64,000 nt of DNA from JARRQJ01 sp963761035 (lineage in GTDB: Bacteria > Pseudomonadota > Gammaproteobacteria > DRLM01). This document shows, piece after piece, positions 32,114 through 41,351 of the stretch. The stretch lies in NCBI GenBank assembly GCA_963761035.1, contig CAVXFH010000002.1, positions 1,798,001-1,862,000 of the forward strand, given 5' to 3'. The position numbers and the translations under genes were made by a program. The number at the start of each line of letters is the position of its first letter. The first letter of the stretch is position 1. The notes beneath the pieces are model-generated. The model was not told the DNA's origin, ran no database searches, and saw nothing but the letters and a program-made list of their open reading frames with translations.

Positions 32114-33040
32114 ATGCTCGGCATGAAAAATTATTTGACTCATCACTTGCGGGCTTGTTTCGCCAGTTTGGGGAGCTTGTTGCGCACGCCATTCGCCAGT
32201 CTGATGACGGCGGTAGTGATCGGCGTGGCCCTGGCCTTGCCCAGCGGCTTTCATGCCCTATTGACCAATGTGCAGAGCATGGCGGCCGGGCTCGAAGGCG
32301 AAGTAGTCCAAGTATCACTGTTTTTGAAGGCGGGAGTTAAAGAAGACGCCGCCCGAAATTTGGCCTGGCGGCTGCGCTCCATGGATGACATTGCGGCTGT
32401 GCGCTATATCTCGCCGCAGCAGGCATTGGAAGAATTTCAGCGTAATGCCGGCGTTAGCGACGCCTTGGCTTATTTGGAGGAAAATCCCCTACCCACGGTG
32501 TTGGTGGTGAAACCTGGCAAGAATTTCAGCGACGCCGAGCGGGTGCATGGCTTGGTGCGACGGCTGCAAGCCCTGCCGGAAGTCGAGAACGCCCAGTTGG
32601 ATTGGAAATGGTTAGAGCGGCTGCATGCCTTTGTCGCCTTGGCGGATCGCGGTATGGCCTTGGTGGGTGCGATATTGGGCGTGGCGGTACTGTTCATCGT
32701 CGGCAATACCATTCGTCTCGCTATTGAGAATCGTCGCGAGGAGATCATCATTACCAAGCTGATCGGGGCGACTGACGCCTTTATCCGCCGGCCGTTTATC
32801 TACGGCGGTATATGGTACGGCCTGGCGGGAGGTGTGATCGCCATCATTATTGTGGATGGCATCTTATTGGGCATGAACGGTCCTACAGCGCGTTTGGCGG
32901 CCTTGTATCAAAGCGGCTTTCAGTTGAGCGTGCTGGGTTGGGCGGCGGCGCTCTTAGTGTTGCTGGTCGGCGCCATCTTGGGGTGGTTGGGGGCCTGGTT
33001 GGCGGTGGGCCGCCACTTACGCCGTATTGAACCGGTGTGA
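32114..33040 (+). CDS. ftsX: Cell-division protein FtsX
   Basis: ATG 32114 follows the Shine-Dalgarno AAGGAG and gives 308 residues; a GTG at 32045 would overlap ftsE and has no advantage. The four-helix FtsX layout is visible: helix ~36-55, an extracellular domain with DDIAAVRYISPQQALEEF, then helices ~190-210, ~240-260 and ~280-300. It is the membrane partner of FtsE and couples ATP hydrolysis to septal hydrolases. Confidence 0.95.
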   Translation: MLGMKNYLTHHLRACFASLGSLLRTPFASLMTAVVIGVALALPSGFHALLTNVQSMAAGLEGEVVQVSLFLKAGVKEDAARNLAWRLRSMDDIAAVRYISPQQALEEFQRNAGVSDALAYLEENPLPTVLVVKPGKNFSDAERVHGLVRRLQALPEVENAQLDWKWLERLHAFVALADRGMALVGAILGVAVLFIVGNTIRLAIENRREEIIITKLIGATDAFIRRPFIYGGIWYGLAGGVIAIIIVDGILLGMNGPTARLAALYQSGFQLSVLGWAAALLVLLVGAILGWLGAWLAVGRHLRRIEPV

Positions 33041-33059
33041 TGGGAACTTTACCCGGCAT

Positions 33060-33086
33060 TTAGCACTCTTACTTACGGAGTGCTAA
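33060..33086. promoter_or_regulatory. CIRCE operator (HrcA site) upstream of rpoH
   Basis: TTAGCACTC (33060-33068), a 9-nt spacer and GAGTGCTAA (33078-33086) give an exact match to the CIRCE consensus. A TAAAAT at 33084-33089 overlaps the right arm and could be a -10 element. The operator lies 126 bp before the rpoH start, so HrcA probably represses rpoH. Confidence 0.93.
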
Positions 33087-33211
33087 AATCAACAACAATA
33101 AGTAATAGGGGTATTATCCCGTTATTATTAGTGTGTGAGTTTCCTAATGAATTGTGCGCCAAGCGTTTAGGCGGCGTAGCGTAATCCTAACTGCAAGGGG
33201 GTAATGTTTAA

Positions 33212-34066
33212 ATGACGGAAAGAGCTAATAGCTTGGAACTGGCCGTACCCATCGGCAGCTTGGAGGCGTATAGCCAGGCGATTTCCCGCGTTCCCATGTT
33301 GACTGCGGAGGAAGAGAAATCCTTGGCGAGGCGCCTTAGAGATTTCAATGACTTGGATGCGGCGCGGCGCTTGGTGATGTCACATTTGCGCTTTGTGGCC
33401 CATGTCGCCCGCGGTTATGAGGGCTATGGCCTTGCCCAGGCGGACCTCATCCAGGAGGGTAATATCGGCCTGATGAAGGCGGTGAAGCGTTTCGATCCCG
33501 AGATGAACGTGCGTTTGGTGTCCTTCGCCGTGCACTGGATTCGTGCCGAGATCCACGAATTTATTCTACGCAACTGGCGCATCGTCAAGGTCGCCACCAC
33601 CAAGGCCCAGCGCAAACTGTTCTTCAATCTGCGCAGCGCCAAACAACGCCTCGGTTGGTTCAGCAGCGAAGAGGTGGCGGCGGTGGCCAAGGATCTGGGC
33701 GTCAAGCCGGAGACGGTGGTAGAGATGGAGGCGCGTATGAGCGGTTACGACGCCCCACTTGAGGGCGATACCGATCAGGATGATGAGCATTCCTATGCGG
33801 CGCCTATCACCTACCTGGCCGATATGCGTGCCGATCCGGCGGCGGAGTTGGAGGCCGATGAGTGGGAGGCCCATCACAGCGATCGTCTGCATCATGCCTT
33901 GGCCAATTTGGACGATCGCAGCCGCGAGATCGTATCGCGTCGCTGGTTGGCGGAGAGCAAATCCACTCTCCACGAACTGGCCGATCAGTATCAAGTCTCC
34001 GCGGAGCGTATTCGCCAATTGGAGAACAACGCCATCAAGAAGCTCAAGGCGGCGTTGGAGGCCTAA
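33212..34066 (+). CDS. rpoH: Heat-shock sigma factor RpoH (sigma-32)
   Basis: The protein has 284 residues with a start ATG at 33212 after GCAAGGGGG. Region 2 is DLIQEGNIGLMKAVKRFDP and region 4 RIRQLENNAIKKLKAA. The RpoH box QRKLFFNLR, diagnostic for sigma-32, lies near ~128. It directs RNA polymerase to chaperone and protease promoters. Upstream is a perfect CIRCE site, so part of its control is through HrcA. Its 3' end overlaps bioD on the other strand by 4 bp. Confidence 0.97.
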   Translation: MTERANSLELAVPIGSLEAYSQAISRVPMLTAEEEKSLARRLRDFNDLDAARRLVMSHLRFVAHVARGYEGYGLAQADLIQEGNIGLMKAVKRFDPEMNVRLVSFAVHWIRAEIHEFILRNWRIVKVATTKAQRKLFFNLRSAKQRLGWFSSEEVAAVAKDLGVKPETVVEMEARMSGYDAPLEGDTDQDDEHSYAAPITYLADMRADPAAELEADEWEAHHSDRLHHALANLDDRSREIVSRRWLAESKSTLHELADQYQVSAERIRQLENNAIKKLKAALEA

Positions 34067-34746
34067 GCGATCAGGCTAAATTTCTCGATATCTAGCGTCG
34101 CTGCGATGCGCGCTGCGTCGAAATGAGGATGATGTGAAACGGTACCTAAGCGCGGCGCTGAGAGACGTGCTTCCAGCGCCGCGATGTTTTCCTGAATCTT
34201 GAGTAAACTGGGATCGATGACATTGGCGATCCAGCCTGCCAGCTTCAATTTCTGCCGTACAATGGCGTCACTGGTTAATAAGGCGTGATTGAGGCATCCA
34301 AGCCGAATTCCCACCACCAATATCACCGGTAATCCCAGCAGCCTCGCGAACTGCGCCGTGGTTTCCTCATCGTTCAAGGGCACTTCCCAGCCGCCGACAC
34401 CCTCGATAAACAGGTAATCCATTTGTTCATCAAGTGCGGTACATGTTTCGTGAAGAGCCGTCGCGCTGAGCCTGATGCCGGCCTGCGCCGCGGCGATATG
34501 GGGCGCGACCGGTTCACGCAGCGGATAAGGGTTGACGATTTCATAGGGTAAGACCACCGAGGCATGTTGCATAAGCAATTCCGCATCCTCGTGACGCCAG
34601 CCCTCAGTGGTATTATGGCCGCCACAAGCCAGCGGTTTTATACCGGCAACACGATAACCGCGCGCCGCTAAGGCATGCATGAGCGTCGCCGTCATCCAAG
34701 TTTTACCTACGCCGGTGTCCGTGCCGGTGACGAAAAACCCCTTCAT
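34063..34746 (-). CDS. bioD: Dethiobiotin synthase
   Basis: ATG 34746 gives 227 residues. The P-loop is FFVTGTDTGVGKTW, with GIKPLACGG and EGVGGWEVPL as family blocks. It converts 7,8-diaminopelargonic acid (DAPA) to dethiobiotin with CO2 and ATP, the penultimate step of biotin synthesis. It is the last gene of a bioBFHCD operon, and its start overlaps bioC by 4 bp. bioA is not in the window. Confidence 0.95.
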   Translation of the reverse strand: MKGFFVTGTDTGVGKTWMTATLMHALAARGYRVAGIKPLACGGHNTTEGWRHEDAELLMQHASVVLPYEIVNPYPLREPVAPHIAAAQAGIRLSATALHETCTALDEQMDYLFIEGVGGWEVPLNDEETTAQFARLLGLPVILVVGIRLGCLNHALLTSDAIVRQKLKLAGWIANVIDPSLLKIQENIAALEARLSAPRLGTVSHHPHFDAARIAATLDIEKFSLIA

Positions 34747-35648
34747 AAATCTTTCCCAGGTGCGCGCCGCCGCAAAGCCGTAAGCGGGACCCTGACCACG
34801 CCCGCTTCTCGAGCATGCAGGGTTGAGACGGCAGGTCCCCAAGCCAAGCCATAGACAACTTCGAAGGTGGCCGGCAGTACCCCGTTGTTGCGGTGGCGTT
34901 CATAAGCGGCGGTCATGGTGCGTAGCCGTCCTTTCCCGGTCAGGGTGCGTGGCCTTCCGGCGGCGGCATTATGCGCCCCCAGCGCCTTGAGTTCACTCAT
35001 CAACCCAAAGACATCGGCGTAGGTTAGGGTAAAACGTTCCGCATCCATCACCGGATCGGTGAAACCACAGCGTAACAGGGCATCGCCGATATCGTGCATG
35101 TCGATGAAGGCGCCGACATGGATATGCTTGTCCGCCTCCGCCCAACTGTCGCGAAGCTCTTTAAGGGTATCCGGGCCGAAGGTGGAAAACAGCACTAACC
35201 CATCGGGTTGCAGCGCTCGCCGGAATTCGGCGAAGATTTTATCCAGATCGGGACACCATTGCAGGGTCAGATTGGAAAAAATCATATCCATCGCCCGAGC
35301 AGCGAAAGGCAGTTGTTCGACATCGCCGCACAAAAAGGATTGCCGATGCACTAGACGCGCCAGCGGGGCGGCATGACGACGGGCGGCGCGCAGCATGTTT
35401 GGGGCAAGGTCCATGGCGATGACCCGGGCCTTTTTGTAACGCTGCGCCAGTGCCTTGCTGAGATGACCGGTGCCGGCACCGATGTCGGCGATGGTATGCG
35501 GTTGCAGACGAAGGTAGTCGAGGCGTTCCAGCAAGCGTATGCCCACTTCGCGCTGCAATACCGCGACGCGGTCGTAACTCGCGGCGGCGCGGTCGAAGGC
35601 ATGGCGTACCCGGCGCTTATCGATGTGAAAGGCGGCTACGTCAATCAT
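34743..35648 (-). CDS. bioC: Malonyl-ACP O-methyltransferase
   Basis: The protein has 301 residues. The SAM-binding motif is IADIGAGTGHLSKAL, with FSNLTLQWCPDL, a segment typical of BioC. It methylates malonyl-ACP to start pimelate synthesis on the fatty-acid machinery. It overlaps bioH by 8 bp and bioD by 4 bp. The C-terminal extension (~265-301) is basic. Confidence 0.95.
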   Translation of the reverse strand: MIDVAAFHIDKRRVRHAFDRAAASYDRVAVLQREVGIRLLERLDYLRLQPHTIADIGAGTGHLSKALAQRYKKARVIAMDLAPNMLRAARRHAAPLARLVHRQSFLCGDVEQLPFAARAMDMIFSNLTLQWCPDLDKIFAEFRRALQPDGLVLFSTFGPDTLKELRDSWAEADKHIHVGAFIDMHDIGDALLRCGFTDPVMDAERFTLTYADVFGLMSELKALGAHNAAAGRPRTLTGKGRLRTMTAAYERHRNNGVLPATFEVVYGLAWGPAVSTLHAREAGVVRVPLTALRRRAPGKDL

Positions 35649-36417
35649 GAGTATTTTCTATGAATTCCGTGACGAGAGACAGGAACTGTTGCGGATGCGA
35701 GATAAACGGGGTATGGCCCGCACCTTTGATAACTTCAACCCGCGCAAGGGGAAACAGGGATGTTATGGCGGCGCCGGCGGCGGCGGGGACCAGCCTGTCC
35801 CGCTCCCCCAGGATCAACAGCATGGGACAATGCAGCGCCGGATACCGGATCCGCAAATCCGCCGAGCGCAGTATCGCTAAACCGTCGTCAAGCGCCTGTG
35901 GATGCGGTGCGGGGAATTGCAACAGCGTATCGCGCAGCTGCCGCAATGTCTCTCTTCCCGCCGTGCCGGGGGCGGCTTGCAGGCTAAGAAAGCGTCCCAG
36001 CGTGCCGCGATAGTCTTCATGCAGCGCTTGGGCGAAACCGGACAGCACCTCGGGATCCATGGCGCATGGCCAGGCAGCGTCGGTGATGAAGCGCGGCGAG
36101 CTGGCTACTAAAATTATTTTTTTAACCCGCGACGGTGTCGTAAGCGCCATCTGGGTGGCAATCATCCCGCCCAAAGACCAGCCCAGCCATGCCGCATGAG
36201 CAGGCGCGAATGCAGCAACGGCTTCCGCTAGGGTAGTAAGATTTTGTGCCTGTTTAGGGGCGGGGCTGCGGCCGTGTCCGGGTAAGTCGATAAGGGTAAC
36301 TCGGTAAGCCGTCGCCAGGCGTGGTGTCAGACTGGCGAATACCTCGCTGTTCAGACCCCAACCGTGCAGCAATACCACATCGGGTCCTGAACCGAATTGT
36401 TGAACATGTAACCTCAT
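35641..36417 (-). CDS. bioH: Pimeloyl-ACP methyl ester carboxylesterase
   Basis: The protein has 258 residues, an alpha/beta hydrolase. The nucleophile Ser lies in GWSLGG, the catalytic Asp in LILGERDRLVP (with the acid nearby), and the His in KGAGHTPF. HGWGLNSEVF forms the oxyanion loop. It ends the BioC/BioH pathway by removing the methyl group from pimeloyl-ACP methyl ester. It overlaps bioF and bioC. Confidence 0.95.
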   Translation of the reverse strand: MRLHVQQFGSGPDVVLLHGWGLNSEVFASLTPRLATAYRVTLIDLPGHGRSPAPKQAQNLTTLAEAVAAFAPAHAAWLGWSLGGMIATQMALTTPSRVKKIILVASSPRFITDAAWPCAMDPEVLSGFAQALHEDYRGTLGRFLSLQAAPGTAGRETLRQLRDTLLQFPAPHPQALDDGLAILRSADLRIRYPALHCPMLLILGERDRLVPAAAGAAITSLFPLARVEVIKGAGHTPFISHPQQFLSLVTEFIENTHD

Positions 36418-37580
36418 AAGATCATTTCCAAGGCCGCCAACAGATGATCAACTTGGGCCTCGCTATGGGCGGCGGAGAGGGTGATACGTAGCCGTGCCAT
36501 ACCGGTGGGCACGGTCGGCGGCCGTATGGCGGTGACGTAAATGCCATGGTTACGCAGCTCCGCGCTAAGGGCCAAGGCCGTTTGCGAGTCACCCGCCACC
36601 AAGGGTTGTATCGGGGTTTCTGAGGGCATCAGCTTGACACCCAATTGTTGGGCGCCGTGGCGAAAGCGCGCAATGAGCGCGCGCAGATGTTCGCGTCGCC
36701 AGCTTTCCGCTTGGGCGAGACGCAGGCTGGTGAGGGTGGCATGGGCCACCGCAGGCGGCAAGGCGGTGGTATAGATGTAAGGCCGCGCCCGCTGGATGAG
36801 GTATTCAATCAAGTCCTCGCCGCCGGCGACAAAGGCGCCGAAACTGCCGAAGGCCTTGCCGAGGGTACCAATCAACACGGGTACCATTTGCAGATTCAAG
36901 CCAAAGTGCTCCAGCGCACCGCGGCCATCCGTGCCCAATACACCGAGTCCGTGGGCGTCATCTACCACTAGCAAGGCGTTATGCCGTTGTGCAATGTCGG
37001 CCAATTGCGGCAGCGGTGCGAGGTCGCCGTCCATACTGAATACACCATCGGTGACGATCAGTCGGGTTTGACATTCATCTTCACGAAGAGAGGGTTGGCT
37101 AGCGAGCAGGCGCATTAACGCCGGGGCATCGCCATGTGTATAACGCCGCAGTCGTGAGCCGGAGAGCAGCGCGGCGTCTACCAGCGAAGCATGATTGAGA
37201 CGGTCTGCGAACACCGCGCCGTTTCTCCCCGCCAGTGCCTCCACCGTGCCGAGATTGGTCATGTAACCGGTGGAGAACAACAGCGCGCGCGGCCTATCGG
37301 TGAATGCCGCCAACGCCTCTTCCAATTCATGGTGCGGGCGTTGATGACCGGTGACCAAATGAGAGGCGCCGCTCCCCGCGCCGTACTTATCCGCGCCCTC
37401 TTTAAGCGCAGCGATGACCTGATGGTGGTTGGCCAGCCCCAGATAATCATTGCTGCAGAAAGACAGGTAGCGGGTGCCGTCCACCACGATCTCCGCGCCT
37501 TGCGGGCTGTCCACCACGGCGCGTTTACGGTAGCGATGCTCAGTGCGCAGCCGCGCCAGTTCGGCGGCCAAATCTCTCAT
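36414..37580 (-). CDS. bioF: 8-amino-7-oxononanoate synthase
   Basis: The protein has 388 residues, a PLP-dependent alpha-oxoamine synthase. The PLP lysine is in GTLGKAFGSFGAF, with the family blocks FCSNDYLGLANH, GSGASHLVTGHQRPHHELE and DDAHGLGVLG. It condenses pimeloyl-ACP with alanine. It overlaps bioB by 4 bp and bioH by 4 bp. Confidence 0.96.
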   Translation of the reverse strand: MRDLAAELARLRTEHRYRKRAVVDSPQGAEIVVDGTRYLSFCSNDYLGLANHHQVIAALKEGADKYGAGSGASHLVTGHQRPHHELEEALAAFTDRPRALLFSTGYMTNLGTVEALAGRNGAVFADRLNHASLVDAALLSGSRLRRYTHGDAPALMRLLASQPSLREDECQTRLIVTDGVFSMDGDLAPLPQLADIAQRHNALLVVDDAHGLGVLGTDGRGALEHFGLNLQMVPVLIGTLGKAFGSFGAFVAGGEDLIEYLIQRARPYIYTTALPPAVAHATLTSLRLAQAESWRREHLRALIARFRHGAQQLGVKLMPSETPIQPLVAGDSQTALALSAELRNHGIYVTAIRPPTVPTGMARLRITLSAAHSEAQVDHLLAALEMIL

Positions 37581-38629
37581 GCGGCGGCGCTGTCTCCCGT
37601 CGCAGCGCTAGTCCCTGCCGTGGCGCGGCGCCGTTGGGTTTCGTCGCGGGCGCGTACCTGGAGGTCGTCGAGCATCTTGAGATCGTCGCTCACCTGACGT
37701 CCTTTGGTGGTGAGGTAGTCGCCGATCATGACGCCTGAAGCGCCGGCAAAGAAGATCATGGCTTGCAGGTCGCGCAAAAAATGGCGGCCGCCCGCGATGC
37801 GTATCTCCGTTCTGGGCAACATATAGCGAAATACCGCGATCATATGCAGTATCTCCAGCGGCTGCATCGGTTTCTGTGTGCCCATGGGCGTACCTTCGAT
37901 GGGATTCAGAAAATTGAGCGGTACCGATTCCACGCCGAGATTGCGCAGGGTTTCCGCCAACTCGATACGCTGGTCGAGGCTCTCTCCCATGCCAAGGATG
38001 CCGCCAGCACATACTCGCAGGCCGGCGCTTACAGCGTTACGGATGGTGTCGATATTTTCCTGGTAGGTATGGGTGGTGCAGACGTTGTGAAAGAAGCTCT
38101 CGGCGGTCTCGAGATTGTGGTGGTAGTTCTCCATGCCCATGGCCTTGAGCATCTCCGCGCTCTCTTTGTCGAGCGCGCCGAGGCTGGCACAGCGTCCGAT
38201 GTCGGAGTGCTGTTTCAGTTCGCCGAAGTATTCGCGTAGCTTATCGCGTTCTTTATTGCCGCGTACCCCCCAACCTTTGGATACAATGCCGAAATCGCTT
38301 GCGCCCCACGCGCGGGCGCGGCGCGCTTGGTCCACCAGTTGTTCGGAAGAGATGTAGTTGTACTTGGGGGCGATGGTCTGGTGATGGCCGCTCTGTCCGC
38401 AGAAAGAACAGTTCTCCGAACAGTTGCCCGAGCGCACATTGGAAATGGCGCAAACTTCCACTTCGTCACCGCGAAAGGTCTTGCGCAAACGGTCGGCGCC
38501 AGCCATCAACCAGGGAAGGTAATCGTGATTAAGACGGATCATCCAGCGGCCTTCGTCCGCCGTCATTTCACCACCCGCGAGGAGGCGTTGGGTTAGGATG
38601 TCAATGCGCTGGTAGATAGTGTCGTCCAT
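37577..38629 (-). CDS. bioB: Biotin synthase
   Basis: ATG 38629 (MDDTIYQRIDIL) gives 350 residues; the ATG at 38647 would add six residues. The radical SAM cluster motif CxxxCxxC is in SGNCSENCSFCGQSGHH. Further blocks YHHNLETAESFF and CAGGILGMGES support BioB. It inserts sulfur into dethiobiotin. The C-terminus has an Ala/Thr-rich extension after RARDETQRRRA. It is the first gene of the bio operon and divergent from comF. No BirA-type operator was recognised in the 118-bp space between them. Confidence 0.96.
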   Translation of the reverse strand: MDDTIYQRIDILTQRLLAGGEMTADEGRWMIRLNHDYLPWLMAGADRLRKTFRGDEVEVCAISNVRSGNCSENCSFCGQSGHHQTIAPKYNYISSEQLVDQARRARAWGASDFGIVSKGWGVRGNKERDKLREYFGELKQHSDIGRCASLGALDKESAEMLKAMGMENYHHNLETAESFFHNVCTTHTYQENIDTIRNAVSAGLRVCAGGILGMGESLDQRIELAETLRNLGVESVPLNFLNPIEGTPMGTQKPMQPLEILHMIAVFRYMLPRTEIRIAGGRHFLRDLQAMIFFAGASGVMIGDYLTTKGRQVSDDLKMLDDLQVRARDETQRRRATAGTSAATGDSAAA

Positions 38630-38747
38630 ATATGTCTTTCGCCTCATAGCAGAATGTGGTGGGTTTCATGGGGGATGAAAGCAGGCTATGATGGCGCCTG
38701 CCGCTAAAACGGATTGACGGCGATCGATTTCGGCGACGGACCGCCCC

Positions 38748-39512
38748 ATGTCTAATTTCACTAAATATAATAGCTTAGTATCTTCTGTCAACTGTTCTGT
38801 GGCAGTCAGTGTTAACAGGTGGCTCAAATGTGCGCAAGAATGGTTAATCCCGCCCGCATGTACTCTATGTGGTAACCATGGTGATCAGGGTCGGGATCTG
38901 TGCGCCGGTTGTATGGGCGACCTGCCCGTAGTTGTAGAGGCTTGTATCCAGTGCGGCGCAAGCTTGCCAATGGCGGGGATCTGCGGGAAGTGTCAGCACC
39001 ATCCACCTGCCTATGACGTCACAAGGGCGGTTTTTCATTACCGTCCGCCGCTAGATAAAATGATTAAGCGGCTTAAATTTAACGGTGATCTATATTTGGC
39101 TCGTTTATTAGGCGGCTTGATGGCGGATGGTTTAAACGGGCTTGATACGGTTATGCCCGACATAATCGTACCGGTACCTCTCCATTACCGGCGGCTGCGT
39201 GAACGAGGATTCAATCAGGCCCTGGAATTGGCTCGTCCTATCGCAGAGCGATTGGGGTTACCGCTTGATTGGCGGCATGTCCTGCGTACCCGCGCCACCG
39301 ATCCCCAGTCCGAATTGCCGGCTAAGCTCCGCTCTCGCAATATCAAAGGGGCGTTTAGTGTGGTGCCGGGGTTGACGGCTCGACACGTCGCCATTGTGGA
39401 TGATGTAATGACTACCGGTCATACGGTAAACGAATTGGCGGCGGTGTTGCGTCGGTCGGGGGTGAAGTCCGTCAGCGTTTGGGTGTGCGCGCGGGCGGTA
39501 TTCGGAAACTGA
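38748..39512 (+). CDS. comF: ComF-family phosphoribosyltransferase-like protein
   Basis: The protein has 254 residues. A four-cysteine zinc ribbon (ACTLCGNHGDQGRDLCAGC, then CIQC and CGKC) is followed by the PRTase motif HVAIVDDVMTTGHTVNE near the C-terminus. ComF proteins are required for DNA uptake in several species; the biochemical role is uncertain. It is divergent from bioB, the common gammaproteobacterial arrangement. The type IV pilus genes elsewhere in the window fit a competence role. Confidence 0.93.
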   Translation: MSNFTKYNSLVSSVNCSVAVSVNRWLKCAQEWLIPPACTLCGNHGDQGRDLCAGCMGDLPVVVEACIQCGASLPMAGICGKCQHHPPAYDVTRAVFHYRPPLDKMIKRLKFNGDLYLARLLGGLMADGLNGLDTVMPDIIVPVPLHYRRLRERGFNQALELARPIAERLGLPLDWRHVLRTRATDPQSELPAKLRSRNIKGAFSVVPGLTARHVAIVDDVMTTGHTVNELAAVLRRSGVKSVSVWVCARAVFGN

Positions 39513-39528
39513 GCCTTGTGTTAGACTT

Positions 39529-39561
39529 TTGCACCTCGCGTTAGGTGCGAGCATCTTTTTT
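39529..39561 (+). terminator. Likely terminator after comF
   Basis: A short hairpin (GCACCT-N6-AGGTGC, or CTCGC-N7-GCGAG) is followed by a T-run (CATCTTTTTTAG). The stem is short, so confidence is moderate. Confidence 0.5.
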
Positions 39562-39619
39562 AGATTAAGGCAATACATATCCTTGTAGCAGTCCAGATTT
39601 ATTGTGACAGGAGTTTCTG

Positions 39620-40183
39620 ATGTCCTTTCGACACGTTGTCGCCGTTGCGTTATGTCTGGCCAGCGCCAGTGCCGTGGCGCAGACTTTCGATATCAATCTC
39701 AGTAACGATGCCGCCATGTTGACCTATATGACTCCTCTCGGCCAGCAGGGCTTTGGACATGGTCAGTTAGATGCTTCGGTATTGTTTACCGATAACGATA
39801 ATTTTTTGGCCGATTTGGGGCTCGGCGTGGTCGGCGCAGCGGGAAGTGGCTCCCCGGGACTGACAGCGGGGGTGGGGGTAAAGTTGTATAGCGTGACCAC
39901 CAAACACAACGACGTTGTGGCCTTGGCCTTGGGAGGTCAAATTGATTATTCGCCGCCGGTACTGCCGCGTATGCATCTGAGCGGCGCCGTTAATTTGGCG
40001 CCCAGTATCGTGACTTTTATGGACGGTGATCTATTATTTGATGGTAGTCTGAATATTGGCTATGAGATATTTCAAAACGCCATCGCCTATTTTGGCTTCC
40101 GCAAAGTCAAGGTCAACATCCAGAACGGCAACAACGTAACTGTAGACAGCGGCGGCTATTTGGGTGTTAAATTCAAATTTTAG
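39620..40183 (+). CDS. YfaZ-like outer-membrane protein
   Basis: The protein has 187 residues: a signal peptide (SFRHVVAVALCLASASAVAQ), then alternating beta strands typical of a small porin-like barrel (QLDASVLFTDNDNFLADLGLG, DVVALALGGQIDYS, FDGSLNIGYEIF) and a terminal Phe (GVKFKF), which is the outer-membrane insertion signal. The Shine-Dalgarno is GACAGGAG. YfaZ family members have no firm function. Confidence 0.8.
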   Translation: MSFRHVVAVALCLASASAVAQTFDINLSNDAAMLTYMTPLGQQGFGHGQLDASVLFTDNDNFLADLGLGVVGAAGSGSPGLTAGVGVKLYSVTTKHNDVVALALGGQIDYSPPVLPRMHLSGAVNLAPSIVTFMDGDLLFDGSLNIGYEIFQNAIAYFGFRKVKVNIQNGNNVTVDSGGYLGVKFKF

Positions 40184-40259
40184 GGCAGGCTTAAGAAATA
40201 GATGTAGCTGTCGCTAATTTCCAGTTATACAGAAACCGATCCAGGGATGTGTTGATGCT

Positions 40260-40610
40260 ATGCTCGTAGCCAGGCTAACACAGGATTATTACGGTTTTAC
40301 CAGTCAGTCTACCCTGCCAAACAAGCAGCTAGGGCTCGATCGGCCGGAGCCGCAGAGCCCACGCCCCCAGGTATTGCCCGCCGAGCGCTTGGTGGAAGGA
40401 GAACTGCTTAGAAATCGCAGCAAGGGGACAAGTAATCGCCTGGGCGATGTTCTTCTGTTCGGACGCTTCGTCGACGACGCGGCCAATACCCAGGAAGGTT
40501 GCATAAGCGCGCAGACCGCACAAAGGGCTGTCAATACCTATCTTGATTACGCGGCGTCTTCAAGCGCCTCGGGCTACACTCAGTCGCGAACCGTCGATTA
40601 TTACGCCTAA
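40260..40610 (+). CDS. Hypothetical polar protein
   Basis: The protein has 116 residues, polar, with no signal peptide or membrane helix. The proline-rich stretch RPEPQSPRPQVLPAERLVEGELLRNR and a repetitive C-terminus (YLDYAASSSASGYTQSRTVDYYA) suggest a partly disordered protein. The start ATG 40260 lacks a strong Shine-Dalgarno. I do not recognise the family. It lies between the outer-membrane protein and the PNPOx-like gene in the same orientation. Confidence 0.5.
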   Translation: MLVARLTQDYYGFTSQSTLPNKQLGLDRPEPQSPRPQVLPAERLVEGELLRNRSKGTSNRLGDVLLFGRFVDDAANTQEGCISAQTAQRAVNTYLDYAASSSASGYTQSRTVDYYA

Positions 40611-40661
40611 AGATCGTTTGCCGGTGCCCCGGCATCTTTACCCGCCACGGAGGCTCGTGTC

Positions 40662-41138
40662 GTGAATAATGACGATCGTTTGCTGTTGCGCCGATTGTTT
40701 TTGGAGCAACGGTGGGCGGCATTGGGGACTTTGAACGATAAGGGCGGTCCGTCGGTGTCGTTCGTCGCGTATGTCGCGGAGCCGGATTTCGCTGGTTTCC
40801 TTATACACGTAAGCCGATTGGCTGAGCATGCGCAGAACCTATTGGCGCGGCCCCGGGTGGCATTGGGGATCAGCGATGCCGATTCAGGCCAAGGAGATCC
40901 GCAATTACTGGCGCGGGTCAATCTTCAAGGGCTGGCGGCGGTGATACAGCGCGGGACGACGGAATATACCGTGGCACAAGCACGCTACCTGACTCGTCTA
41001 CCCCAGGCGGAACAATTGTTCGGGTTCGAGGACTTTGTCTTGGCGCGTTTCCATCCGGAGGAGGCGCGCTATGTCAGCGGATTCGCCCGCGCCTATACCA
41101 TAAATCCAGATCAGCTGCGGCAATTGGCATCATTGTGA
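40662..41138 (+). CDS. Pyridoxamine-5'-phosphate oxidase-fold protein
   Basis: The protein has 158 residues with a GTG start at 40662. The split-barrel flavin-binding fold is suggested by WAALGTLNDKGGPSVSFVAYVAE, GFLIHVSRLAEHAQNLLARPRVALGI and ARVNLQGLAAVI. This resembles HugZ-type haem-degrading and other FMN-binding proteins; the substrate is not known. No motif distinguishes pyridoxine oxidase proper, so I give the general fold. Confidence 0.75.
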   Translation: MNNDDRLLLRRLFLEQRWAALGTLNDKGGPSVSFVAYVAEPDFAGFLIHVSRLAEHAQNLLARPRVALGISDADSGQGDPQLLARVNLQGLAAVIQRGTTEYTVAQARYLTRLPQAEQLFGFEDFVLARFHPEEARYVSGFARAYTINPDQLRQLASL

Positions 41139-41351
41139 TGATGCCAGAAGGTCCGGAAATTCTAAAAACCTGTCTCCGGCATGGTGACTAAGAAATGCCG
41201 AAGCAAAAATATTATGCTCATCTTGGATTGAGCACTTGCGATTGAATTTAATGTACATAGTATCAGTTGTTGTTGCTGGAAGCTGTTTTATGTTTGCATG
41301 ATTCAGTCAACCGATCGGTAAATTGCGGGCATAGCGGAGCAGAGTGGAGCT

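Noticed and set aside
38630..38747. BirA operator between bioB and comF
   Set aside because: I searched for the TTGTAAACC...GGTTTACAA type palindrome and found none.
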